Shown here one piece after another: positions 1 through 8,990 of a stretch of DNA of 64,000 nt. The stretch is from assembly GCA_033002965.1 (NCBI GenBank), contig JAURVB010013328.1, positions 50,478-114,477 of the forward strand, given 5' to 3'. Below the pieces are notes generated by a model. It ran no database searches and had not been told where the DNA came from. It was given only the letters and a program-made list of their open reading frames with translations. The stretch's first letter is position 1; the number at the start of each line of letters is the position of its first letter. The position numbers and the translations under genes were made by a program. Source of the DNA: Piper betle. Lineage: Eukaryota > Streptophyta > Magnoliopsida > Piperales > Piperaceae.

Positions 1-1110
1 CAGCTAAATCAAGTGACAGTCAAGAATCGGTACCCCTTACCGAGGATTGATGATTTATTTGATCAGTTGAAAACAGCCGGAATATTTTCAAAAATAGACT
101 TGCGGTCCGGATATCATCAACTGCTGGTGAAGGAATCTGACATACAGAAAACGGCTTTCCGAACTCGATATGGACATTATGAGTTTCTGGTTATGCCTTT
201 TGGTCTGACAAATGCACCAGCGGCCTTTATGTCACTTATGAACACGGTGTTCCACGAATACTTGGATAAGTTTATTATTGTGTTTGTGGATGACATTCTG
301 GTCTATTCAAATAATGAGGAGGACCATGGGAAACACTTGTCCATTGCTCTTCAAGTTTTGAGGGAGAATCAATTGTTCGCCAAGTTATCAAAGTGTGACT
401 TCTGGTTGGAGGAGGTGAAATTCCTAGGACATGTTGTCTCAAAGGCGGGAGTCGCAGTGGATCCATCAAAAGTGAGAGCAGTTACTGATTGGCCACAACC
501 CAAGTCAGTCACAGATATCCGAAGTTTCCTTGGACTAGCAGGTTACTATCGGAAGTTCATTAAAGATTTCTCCTTGGTGGCATCACCAATGACTAAGCTT
601 ACACGCAAGGGAGTCAAGTTCGAATGGAGTAACAAGTGTGAGGAGAGTTTCCAATCTTTGAAGAAGAGTTTAACTACTGCACCAGTTTTGACTATACCGA
701 ATGGCAATGAAGGATTCGTGGTCTTCAGTGATGCATCTCTAGTGGGGTTAGGATGTGTCCTTATGCAAGATGGTAAGGTGGTGGCTTACGCCTCTCACCA
801 ATTGAAAATTCACGAGCAAAATTATGCAACCCATGACTTGGAACTGGCAGCAGTTGTGTTTGCTCTAAAAATTTGGAGACATTATTTGTACAGAGCTCAG
901 TTCGAGGTTTTCACCGACCACCAAAGTTTGAAGTATATCTTCACCCAGAATGACCTTAACCTTCGACAGAGGCGGTGGATAGAATACTTGAAGGACTATG
1001 ATTTCCAAATTTTATACCATCCGGGAAAGGCGAACGTTGTAGCCGACGCGTTGAGTTGGAAGGGCAAGGTTGACAAGGGTCAACAGCTAGCTAGACTTTG
1101 GGCTATGTGA
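1..1110 (+). pseudogene. pol: gypsy A1 pol: reverse transcriptase and RNase H (5' incomplete)
   Basis: Copies retroelement RNA into DNA and degrades the RNA strand. The frame is open from base 1; the first Met is at 13 but is not a real start. Counting from that Met: RT palm with MPFGLTNAP at 61-69 and the FVDD catalytic box at 91-94; RT connection to about residue 230; RNase H with Asp240, Glu278, Asp302 and Asp346. A TGA at 1108-1110 cuts the frame where related copies (25460-25726 reverse; 62922-63307) read Ser, so this is a simple nonsense mutation. The domain core looks intact, which suggests a fairly young copy. Confidence 0.92.
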
Positions 1111-1600
1111 GCTGAGGTGGTAGCTATTAACCCGGTGGAACGAATGACAGGACTACTGGCGAACCTGGTTATCTCTAATGAGTTGGTGGACCGAGTTAAG
1201 CTAACACAAATGGAAGATGAGAAGCTGAGCTGAATGAAATGTTGGACAAAACTCCCAACATGGTAGTACATTCCAACAGTGTAATCAGATTTAGACGGAG
1301 GTTGTGTGTACCCAACAATGATGCATTAAAGTGAGATATCCTGGAGGAAGCTCATTGTTCAAGGTTCTCAATACACCCTGGTGTTACAAAGATGTACCAG
1401 GACTTAAAACCAACCTACTGGTGGAATGGGATGAAGAGGGATGTGGTGGATTTTGTTTCCAAGTGTCAGACATGCCAATTGATCAAAGCCCAACATCAAC
1501 TACCCGGTGGATTATTACAACCTTTAGAGATACCTACCTGGAAATGGGTGCGTGTCACATGTGATTTTATTACTAAACTCCCAAGGACTTTGAAGAGACA
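1111..1600 (+). pseudogene. pol: gypsy A1 pol: RNase H-integrase linker and integrase zinc domain
   Basis: Continuation of the polyprotein after the TGA at 1108. The linker reads on to about 1228, where a frameshift follows. The integrase N-terminal zinc domain lies in another frame (about 1330-1600): the His pair is shifted out of frame, the Cys pair CQTC is intact near 1465-1480, followed by the IPTWKW and CDFITKLPRT motifs before the catalytic core. The frame is cut at 1600 by the TRIM array. It resumes at 3013 after the duplicated AGACA. Confidence 0.85.
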
Positions 1601-1773
1601 TGTAACGACCCAGCCCAAAGTGCAACGTAATGGGCTAAGTCATTTCTTTAAAATGGGTACCCCGGAAGTTAAAGATCTATAGTCCATTCCCACTTATAAA
1701 CAGGATCTTCTCCCAGTAGGTATTAGATGTGGGACTAAGTTGAGGGATCTCACAATCCACCCACCTTAGGGAA

Positions 1774-1787
1774 TTTCGTCCCCGAAA
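1774..1787 (-). other. TTTCG..CGAAA hairpin before TRIM polypurine tract
   Basis: TTTCGTCCCCGAAA can fold as a 5-bp stem with a 4-nt loop. It lies 19 bases from the LTR edge at 1754, the same place as the TTTCGGGGACGAAA of gypsy A1 (4100-4113, 20 bases before its LTR). It recurs in every complete internal segment of the TRIM. I infer common descent from a gypsy 3' end. A role in reverse transcription or RNA packaging is possible but not shown. Confidence 0.75.
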
Positions 1788-1896
1788 TGCCTATTCTTGG
1801 CCCGTTGCTAGCCCCAGCCCACGACCTTTCTGGCCCGTGACCGGTAGCCTAGCCAACGTTTCTAATCCAGCCCACCATCTAACACGGAACCAGGTC

Positions 1897-1909
1897 GGCT
1901 CTGATACCA
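1897..1909 (-). promoter_or_regulatory. TRIM primer binding site (tRNA-iMet)
   Basis: GGCTCTGATACCA on the plus strand is the complement of TGGTATCAGAGCC, the 3' end match of plant initiator-Met tRNA. It lies two bases from the LTR at 1912 and fixes the TRIM orientation as minus. The same site recurs at the end of each internal segment of the array, with small changes (for example TCCGCTCTGATACC near 2530). Confidence 0.88.
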
Positions 1910-3012
1910 TTTGTAACGACCCAGCCCAAAGTGCAACGTAATGGGCTAAGTCATTTCTTTAAAATGGGTACCCCGAAAGTTAAAGATCTATAGTCCATTC
2001 CCACTTATAAACAGGATCTTCTCCTAGTAGGTATTAGATGTGGGACTAAGTTGAGGGATCTCACAATCCACCCACCTTAGGAAATTTCGTCCCCGAAATG
2101 CCTATTCTTGGCCCGTTGCTAGCCCCAGCCCATCGTGACCGCCTATTTTTCTGGCCCGTGACCGGACGAGCCTAGCCAACGTCCCTAGTCCATCCCACCA
2201 TCTAACACGGAACCAGGTCGGCTCTGATACCATTTGTAACGACCCAGCCCAAAGTGCAACGTAATGGGCTAAGTCATTTCTTTAAAATGGGTACCCCGGA
2301 AGTTAAAGATTTCTATAGTCCATTCCCACTTATAAACAGGATCTTCTCCTAGTAGGTATTAGATGTGGGACTAAGTTGAGGGATCTCACAATCCACCCAC
2401 CTTAGGGAATTTCGTCCCCGAAATGCCTATTCTTGGCCCGTTGCTAGCCCCAGCCCACGACCTTTCTGGCCCGTGACCGGCAGCCTAGCCAACGTTTCTA
2501 ATCCAGCCCACCATCTAACACGGAACCAGGTCCGCTCTGATACCATTTGTAACGACCCAGCCCATAGTGCAACGTAATGGGCTATGTCATTTCTTTAAAA
2601 TGGGTACCCCGGAAGTTAAAGATCTATAGTCCATTCCCACTTATAAACAGGATCTTCTCCCAGTAGGTATTAGATGTGGGACTAAGTTGAGGGATCTTAC
2701 AATCCACCCACCTTAGGGAATTTCGTCCCCGAAATGCCTATTCTTGGCCCGTTGCTAGCCCCAGCCCACGACCTTTCTGGCCCGTGACCGGTAGCCTAGC
2801 CAACGTTTCTAATCCAACCCACCATCTAACACGGAACCAGGTCGGCTCTGATACCATTTGTAACGACCCAGCCCAAAGTGCAACGTAATGGGCTAAGTCA
2901 TTTCTTTAAAATGGGTACCCCGAAAGTTAAAGATCTATAGTCCATTCCCACTTATAAACATGATCTTCTCCTAGTAGGTATTAGATGTGGGACTAAGTTG
3001 AGGGATCTCACA

Positions 3013-4024
3013 AGACATGATTCTATATGGGTGGTTGTGGACTGTTTGACTAAGGCAGCTCACTTTATCCCCACAAAATCAACTAGGATAGCGGAATACT
3101 TAGTAGAACTGTACATAAATAACATTGTCAGGCTGCATGGAATTCCAAAGGAGATAGTCTCTGACAGAGATCCCCTATTCACGTCACATTTTTGGGAAGT
3201 TTTCCAAAAAGCTATGGGGACCCAAATCAAGTTAAGTACAGCATATCACCCCCAAACTGAAGGTTAGAGTGAGATGGACCAATCAAACCTTGGAGGATTT
3301 GTTGAGAGCTTGCATCCTCGACTGGGGAGGAGATGGGGAGAAACACTTAGACTTTGATGAATTCACTTATAATAACTCTTACCAAGCCAGTATAGGAATG
3401 ACACCATTTGAAGCTTTATATGGTAGGCCTTGTCAATCTCCATCATGCTGGTTGGAGTCTACAGAGGTAGTTATGGTCGGGCCAGAGATGGTGAGAGAAG
3501 CAGCTGAAAAAGTGCAACCCATCCAGCAAAGGCTTAAGGCAGCTCAGGATCGGTAGAAAAGTTATGCTGACACTCGAAGGAAGGACTTAGAATTCCAAGT
3601 TGGGGAGTTCGTCTACCTTAAGACCTCACCTAAGAAGGGAGTGATCAGATTTAGAACATCAGGGAAGTTGAAGCCAAGATTCATAGGACCATTTCCAATT
3701 CTGGATCGAATCGGAAGTTGTGCATATAGATTAGCATTACCACCAAGCCTTGATGGTGTACACAATGTGTTTCATGTGTTAATGCTAAAGAAATATGTAC
3801 GAGATGAGAATCACATTATCACCAATTTTGCAGATTTAGAGCTGCAATTGGATTTAACCTACGAGGAAAAACTGATTCGCATCTTGGCAAGGGAAACAAA
3901 GACACTCCGTAACAAGGAGATCCCTTTGGTAAAGGTATTATGGAGAAATCAGGGATCAGAAGAAGCTACATGGGAGACTGAACAGGAAATGGCCAGAAAA
4001 TATCCTAGCCTGTTTGTAGCATAA
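3013..4024 (+). pseudogene. pol: gypsy A1 pol: integrase core, C-terminal domain and chromodomain
   Basis: Resumes the integrase frame after the TRIM array. The catalytic core shows the first Asp (VVVDCLTKAAHF) and second Asp (SDRDPLF), then YHPQT and the SE of the third catalytic position. A stop at 3265 and a one-base insertion near 3277 shift the frame; a second stop is at 3554-3556. The GPF motif (PRFIGPFPILDRIG, about 3685-3720) and chromodomain (LTYEEK..VKVLWRN..EEATWE) end at the TAA at 4022. The chromodomain is thought to steer integration to marked chromatin in this clade. Confidence 0.9.
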
Positions 4025-4099
4025 GTCCGTGTAATTGTTGTAACATGAACTTATACCGGAGATGTACTTAGTCATGAACATCCTATTTGTGCTATGATA

Positions 4100-4133
4100 T
4101 TTCGGGGACGAAATAATTCTAAATTGGGGAGAT
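4100..4133 (+). other. Conserved hairpin and polypurine tract of A1
   Basis: TTTCGGGGACGAAA at 4100-4113 forms a short hairpin. The purine-rich TTGGGGAGAT (4124-4133) directly abuts the 3' LTR and is the expected primer for plus-strand DNA synthesis. Element B (15926-15958), A2 (24065-24100 reverse) and C2 (32601-32640 reverse) have matching arrangements. Confidence 0.85.
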
Positions 4134-5911
4134 TGAAAAGACCCGGATAAAAAATAATAAAAATAATAAAAATAAATATATATATAAATTATAATAATAA
4201 TAACGTTCCACACGGGGAATCGAACATAGGGAAAAATTTCGTTAGCAGGTTAGGTATGAATTACCCGGTTAATTGAGAAGTAATTTCTAACCGGACGATT
4301 CTACTTGAATTGGTCAAGTCGACCACATTATTTATCCATTTAACCCTTTTAAACGAATCATACCAAGTACCCGTTTAAGAGGTTAAGTGAAATGGTTAAG
4401 TGAACCGTATTGATTACCCAATTACCCGATTAAAGGAATTGCGGTGGAAGGGTGTTTCCACAAACCCTAGCCGTCATTTCATTCTTTGTAAAAGGAGAAG
4501 GGAGGGCGTCTTCTACATCTTTCTCCTCCTTGGACAGATGCTGGCTTTCCTCCTTCGCTCGGGTAATTCCTTTTCCTTTCTTTTCTTTTGTTGCATGCAT
4601 ACACATGTTGCATAAATCATAAACATGTTAAACATAAGAATCAAATGAGAAATCAACAAGGGAAGAAGAAAACCAGGAGGACGTCCTGCTGTTTTAGCAG
4701 CAGCAACAACACCATCCTCCATCCTTGTGAGTAGGGTTGACGTGCTGGAAGTAGGGAGTGTTCCCAGCGGTGCTGCTGGCTGGACGGAGTCGCCTTGGGT
4801 GGCTGAGTCAGACCGGCGGGGAGAGATGTAAATCAGGAAGTGTAGGGAGACCAGGTTGGTGTTGATTGGGTGGTGTTGCTGGCCAGACGTGGATCCGCCA
4901 TGGAAAGGGCAGACTGGTCGTCACTTGGGGTGGTGCTGGTCGTCACCTTGATGGGGCAGGACATGGTCGCCATGGCTGCTGGTCGGCCACCATGAATGGT
5001 GAAATTAAGGTCCCCATGTAGGGTGTAGTCCGAGTTCCATGAGACAGCAGCGGATAAAGGTTGGATCTTTGGTGTTTTTCCAATCAGATTAGTGGGGTAG
5101 ATAGAAGATGGGGTCTGAGATTGGGTGGAAGTAAAAGAAGACGGGCTGGTCGGGTGCTGTTTATGTGGCTGACTAGAATAGTCGCCATGGATCTGGTCGG
5201 GGTTGCTGTTTGGGTGGCCAAGATGGGGTCACCAAGGACTAGTTTAGGGTTGCCATGTGGTGGCCTATTTGGAGACGCAAAAGCAGCAAATGGAGGCTGC
5301 CACATTACTGGTTGGTCGCCATGCATGGTGAAAACACCGGCTTTTGCTGGTTGATTACAATAAAGCTTGGAGTTTTGGGGTAGAACTTGGGGTGCAGTAA
5401 TGACCTGAGTGCAGGGATAGCTACCCCAAAAAAAGGCTATGGCCAGGGTGTGTGAGACACTGGCATTGGAGACAGTAGTGGTAGCCTCCCCACAAAAGGG
5501 CTACGGCCAAGGTGTGCGGATCACAATGGATACCTCCTCCGCATTGTTTTGGAGTATAGCGGAATCGCTCCACTGCATATTAAAATAAACTTAAGGAAAT
5601 AGTGGAATGTACACTTTTTGTTTTATCTATTATACTACTTCGTGTTGTAATCACTAACGCGGAATTGCCTCCGCATGTGTGCAGATACGAGATTAGGTGA
5701 TTGACAACCAGAGCATGGAGCAAAATAAATATGAGGACTCCTTTTTTTCTTACTATTTGAGAAATAAGTGTGGCTACTTGGAAACGGTCCAAGACTGTGG
5801 GATCTTTATATATGTTTTTGTTTACAAAAATGTTAGTCATATTTGCTTAAATTTTGAGTAACACCTTGCCAGCTAGGCCCACAATGTTGTGACAAATGGC
5901 GGGTCTTTACA
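4134..5911 (+). repeat. 3' LTR of gypsy A1 (LTR family A)
   Basis: Starts TGAAAAGACCCGG (family consensus TGTAAAGACCCGG) right after the polypurine tract and ends GGGTCTTTACA. Landmarks: telobox AAACCCTAG at 4462-4470, a weak TATA-like TTTGTAAAAGG near 4485, only one to two units of the family minisatellite (about 5400-5530), conserved block AACGCGGAATTGCCTCCGC at 5656-5674 and GGAAACGGTCC at 5780-5790. At 1778 bp it is shorter than the solo LTRs (2502 and 2725 bp) because the landmark with CACCATGCACCGAG and most minisatellite units are missing between about 5385 and 5400. Open frames here are spurious. Confidence 0.9.
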
Positions 5912-6411
5912 AAATATCCGGGTCCGTATAATCACTTGAATTGTTGTTCTTTCCCGTCTTGGCGGCCCTGGTCGGTCTGAGCCTAGATTCGACCACCATG
6001 CACGGGAATGCAATCGGCGTAAAGGAATTGACTCAGTCTGTCATGGGGCCGTACCTTTAAAATTACTATGTGTGTCCATATAATTATTTGAAATGTTGTA
6101 TTTTCCTAAATAGGTATAATTATTTGAAATGTTGTATTTTCCCAAACTAGAATAATTATTTAAAATGTTGTTTTTCTCAAACTAGTAGCCTTTGTAAGCA
6201 CTAATCTCAGATTGAGCCGGGAGATGATTTTAATCTCAAAATGAGCTGGGAGACAATTCCTAATATCAGAATGAACTGGGAGAGAATGACTAATCTCATA
6301 ATGACCTGGGAGACCACCTAATCTCACAATGAGCTGGGAGACAATTTCTAATCTTAGAATGAACTGTGAGACAATGACTACTCTCAGAATGACAAGGGAG
6401 ACCACCTAATT
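5912..6411 (+). repeat. 5' LTR of gypsy B, left fragment
   Basis: Matches the middle of the complete LTR B (about 17745-18110): the CACCATGCACG landmark near 5994, three copies of an AT-rich AATTATTTGAAATGTTG segment, then the start of the CTCAGAATGA minisatellite. The A1 insertion removes it from its 5' half, which should lie left of the window. The reverse solo LTR at 6412 interrupts the minisatellite, which resumes at 10922. Confidence 0.82.
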
Positions 6412-6450
6412 TGTAATGACTCGCCATTTATCATGATATTGTGGGCCTTG

Positions 6451-7823
6451 TGTAACGACCCAGCCCAAAGTGCAACGTAATGGGCTAAGTCATTTCTTTA
6501 AAATGGGTACCCCGGAAGTTAAAGATCTATAGTCCATTCCCACTTATAAATAAGATCTTCTCCCAGTAGGTATTAGATGTGGGACTAAGTTGAGGAATCT
6601 CACAATCCACCCACCTTAGGAAATTTCATCCCCGAAATGCCTATTCTTGGCCCGTTGCTAGCCCCAACCCACGTCCTTTCTGGCCCGTGACCGGCAGCAT
6701 AGCCAACATTTCTAGTCTTGGCCCATTGCTGACCCAAGCCCACGACCTTTTTTTGCCCGTGACCGGCAGCCTAGCCAACGTCCCTAGTCCATCCCACCAT
6801 CTAACACGGAACCAGGTCGGCTCTGATACCATTTGTAACGACAATGTAATGAGCTAAGTCATTTCTTTAAAATGGGTACCCCGGAAGTTAAAGATCTATA
6901 GCCCATTCTCAATTATAAACAGGATCTTCTCCCAGTAGGTATTAGATATGGGACTAAGTTGAGGGATCTCACAATCCACCCACCTTAGGAAATTTCGTCC
7001 CTGAAATGCCTATTATTGGCCCGTTGCTAGCCTCAGCCCACGTCCTTTTTGTCCCATGACCGGCAGCCTAGCCAACATTTCTAGTCTTGGCCCATTGCCA
7101 ACCCCAGCCCACGACCTTTTTGGCCCGTAACCGGCAACCTAGCCAACGTCCCTAGTCCATCCCACCATCTAACACAGAACCAGGTCGGCTCTAATACCCT
7201 TTGTAATGACCTAGCCCAAAGTGCAACGTAATGGGCTAAGTCACCTTAGGAAATTTCGTCCCCGAAATGCCTATATTTGGCCCGTTGCTAGCCCCAGCCC
7301 ATGACCTTTCTTGGCTCATGACCGGCAGCCTAGCCAACGTCCCTAGTCCATCCGACCATCTAACACGGAACCAGGTCAGCTCTGATACCATTTGTAACGA
7401 CCCAGCCCAAAGTGGAACGTAATGGGCTAAGTCATTTCTTTAGAAATGGGTACCCCGAAAGTTAAAGATCTATAGTCCATTCCCACTTATAAACAAGATC
7501 TTCTCCCAGTAGGTATTAGATGTGGGACTAAGTTGAGGGATCTCACAATCCACCCACCTTATGAAATTTCGTCCCCGAAATGCCTATTCTTGGCCCGGTT
7601 GCTAGCCCCAACCCACGTCCTTTCTGGCTCATGACCGGCAGCCTAGCCAATGTTTCTAGTCTTGGCCTGTTGCTGACCGCAGCCCACGACCTTTTTGGCC
7701 CGTGACCGGCAGCCTAGCCAACGTCCCTAGTCCATCCCACCATCTAACACGGAACTAGGTCAGCTCTGATACCATTTGTAACGACCTAGCCCATTACGTT
7801 GCACTTTGGGCTAGGTCGTTACA
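6451..7823 (-). mobile_element. Tandem TRIM array with inverted right end
   Basis: LTRs at 6451-6604, 6834-6973 (14 bp shorter near its head), a truncated one from 7202 fused directly to internal sequence near 7243, and 7393-7547. Internal segments are mostly the longer form, with a roughly 70-bp duplication of the GGCCCGTTGCTAG..AGCCTAGCCAACG part. The right end (7777-7823) is the first 17 bases of an LTR followed by about 30 bases of the LTR head in reverse, so both ends of the array read TGTAACGACC inward. Flanks CCTTG (6446-6450) and CCTTC (7824-7828) are a near-perfect 5-bp duplication. The host is the 3' end of LTR B2. Confidence 0.88.
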
Positions 7824-8221
7824 CCTTCCTGGCCAGGTGTTACACAAAAATTTAACAAAACCAACCCTATAACAACTAGTCCTAACCGGACCGGGTGTTA
7901 CTTAAAAGGTTAAATGAGTAATATGAAAGCAAGTAAGTCTAGCATTTCTAACTCAAAAGAGCTTATTTTCAAATGACAATGCACGAAGTAATTATCCCAC
8001 AGTCTTGGACCGTTTCGCAAAGCCACATTTATAACACAAGAAAAGTAAAAGAGAAGTCCGCTTATTATCCGTTCACCACCTGCGTTGGTAGAAGAACCAC
8101 CCTGTCGAGGCAAATCCGTGTTAGTGATTAACCACTAAGCCGTATAATTAAATAAAGCAAGTCCATAAACTCCCTATCATTATCTATAATATTGGCACTT
8201 GTGACCATTCCAACATGTTCA

Positions 8222-8990
8222 TTTATTAGCTGATGGTTCAGTCCACCATGTCCATTAGTTGGCTAATGGGTCAGTCCACCATGTCCATCTATTGGGTGAT
8301 GGGTCAGTCCATCATGTACGTTAATGGCTGGCGAGTCCAATCCGCCATGTCTGTTATCGGCTGGTATGTCCAATTCCCCATGCCCATTAGTTGGCTGATG
8401 GGTCAATCTACCATGTCCATCTATTGGCTGATGGATCAGTCCACCATGTCCGTAATTTGCTAGCGAGTCCAATCCGCCATGTCCAATCTATTGGCTGATG
8501 GGTCAGTCCATCATGTCCATCACCGGCTGGCGAGTCCAATCCGCCATGTCCGTTATCGATTGGTGAGTCCAATCCACCATGTCCGTAATTGGCTGGCGAG
8601 TCCACTCCGCCATGTCCAATTTATTAGCTGATGGGTCAGTCCATTATGTCCATTTCCGGTTGGCAAGTCCAATCCGCCATGTCCGTTATCGGCTGGTGAG
8701 TCCAATCTACCATTTCCATTAGTTGGCAGATGGGTCAGTCCACTATGTCCATCTATTGGCTAATGGGTCAGTCCACCAAGTCTGTAATTGGCTGGCGAGT
8801 CCAATCTGCCTTGTCCAATTTAGTGGCTGATGGGTCAGTCCATCATGTCCACAACCGGCTGGCGAGTCCAATCCGCCATGTCCGTTGTAGGCTAGTGAGT
8901 CGAATCCACCATGTCCGTAATTGGCTGGTGAGTCTAATCTACCATGTCCAATTTATTGGCTGATGGGTCAGTCCATCATGTCCATTATTT
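8222..8990. repeat. 33-bp minisatellite of LTR B2
   Basis: About 23 copies of a 33-bp unit with two main variants, one carrying GATGGGTCAGTCCACC and the other GGCGAGTCCAATCCGCC, mixed in a loose higher-order order. Since 33 is divisible by three, open frames with 11-residue repeats appear on both strands; they carry no other coding signal. The same repeat occurs at 27817-28047 in the other LTR B2. Confidence 0.9.

Larger units (their letters stand above)
1601..3012 (-). mobile_element. Tandem TRIM array (five LTRs, four internal segments)
   Basis: Five LTRs of about 154 bp at 1601-1754, 1912-2064, 2235-2390, 2548-2701 and 2859-3012 alternate with four internal segments of about 157-170 bp, giving a period of about 311-323 bp. 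Read on the minus strand each LTR starts TGTGAGATCC and ends GGGTCGTTACA, then two bases, then TGGTATCAGAGCC, the initiator-Met tRNA primer site. The other internal end is a purine-rich AAGGTGGGTGGAT. There is no coding capacity. The whole array is flanked by one 5-bp duplication, AGACA (1596-1600 and 3013-3017). This fits one insertion event of a multi-LTR molecule, or later expansion by unequal recombination. Confidence 0.93.
1..5911 (+). mobile_element. Ty3/gypsy chromovirus element A1, 3' part
   Basis: Right-hand part of an LTR retrotransposon; its 5' LTR, gag and protease lie outside the window. Order seen: RT, RNase H, integrase with chromodomain, stop at 4024, hairpin and polypurine tract, 3' LTR 4134-5911. 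A TRIM array (1601-3012) splits the integrase. The bases after the LTR (from 5912) continue an LTR B sequence: the uninterrupted copy near 17745 reads through the same AAATATTC-like point. A1 therefore lies inside the 5' LTR of element B. Its left target duplication cannot be seen. Tekay/Del assignment rests on the chromodomain and the integrase C-terminus. Confidence 0.9.

Noticed and set aside
1397..1682. Frame continuing past 1600 as a novel integrase C-terminus
   Set aside because: The codons after 1600 are TRIM LTR read-through; the same happens at 63308-63389.
1601..1754. Cassandra-type TRIM with 5S rRNA in the LTR
   Set aside because: A CGGAAGTTAA stretch resembles the 5S internal control region over about ten bases only; the rest of 5S is absent.
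1601..7823. CRISPR-like array
   Set aside because: Alternating repeats of about 154 and 157 bp are LTRs and internal segments with primer sites; both parts are repeated and this is plant DNA.
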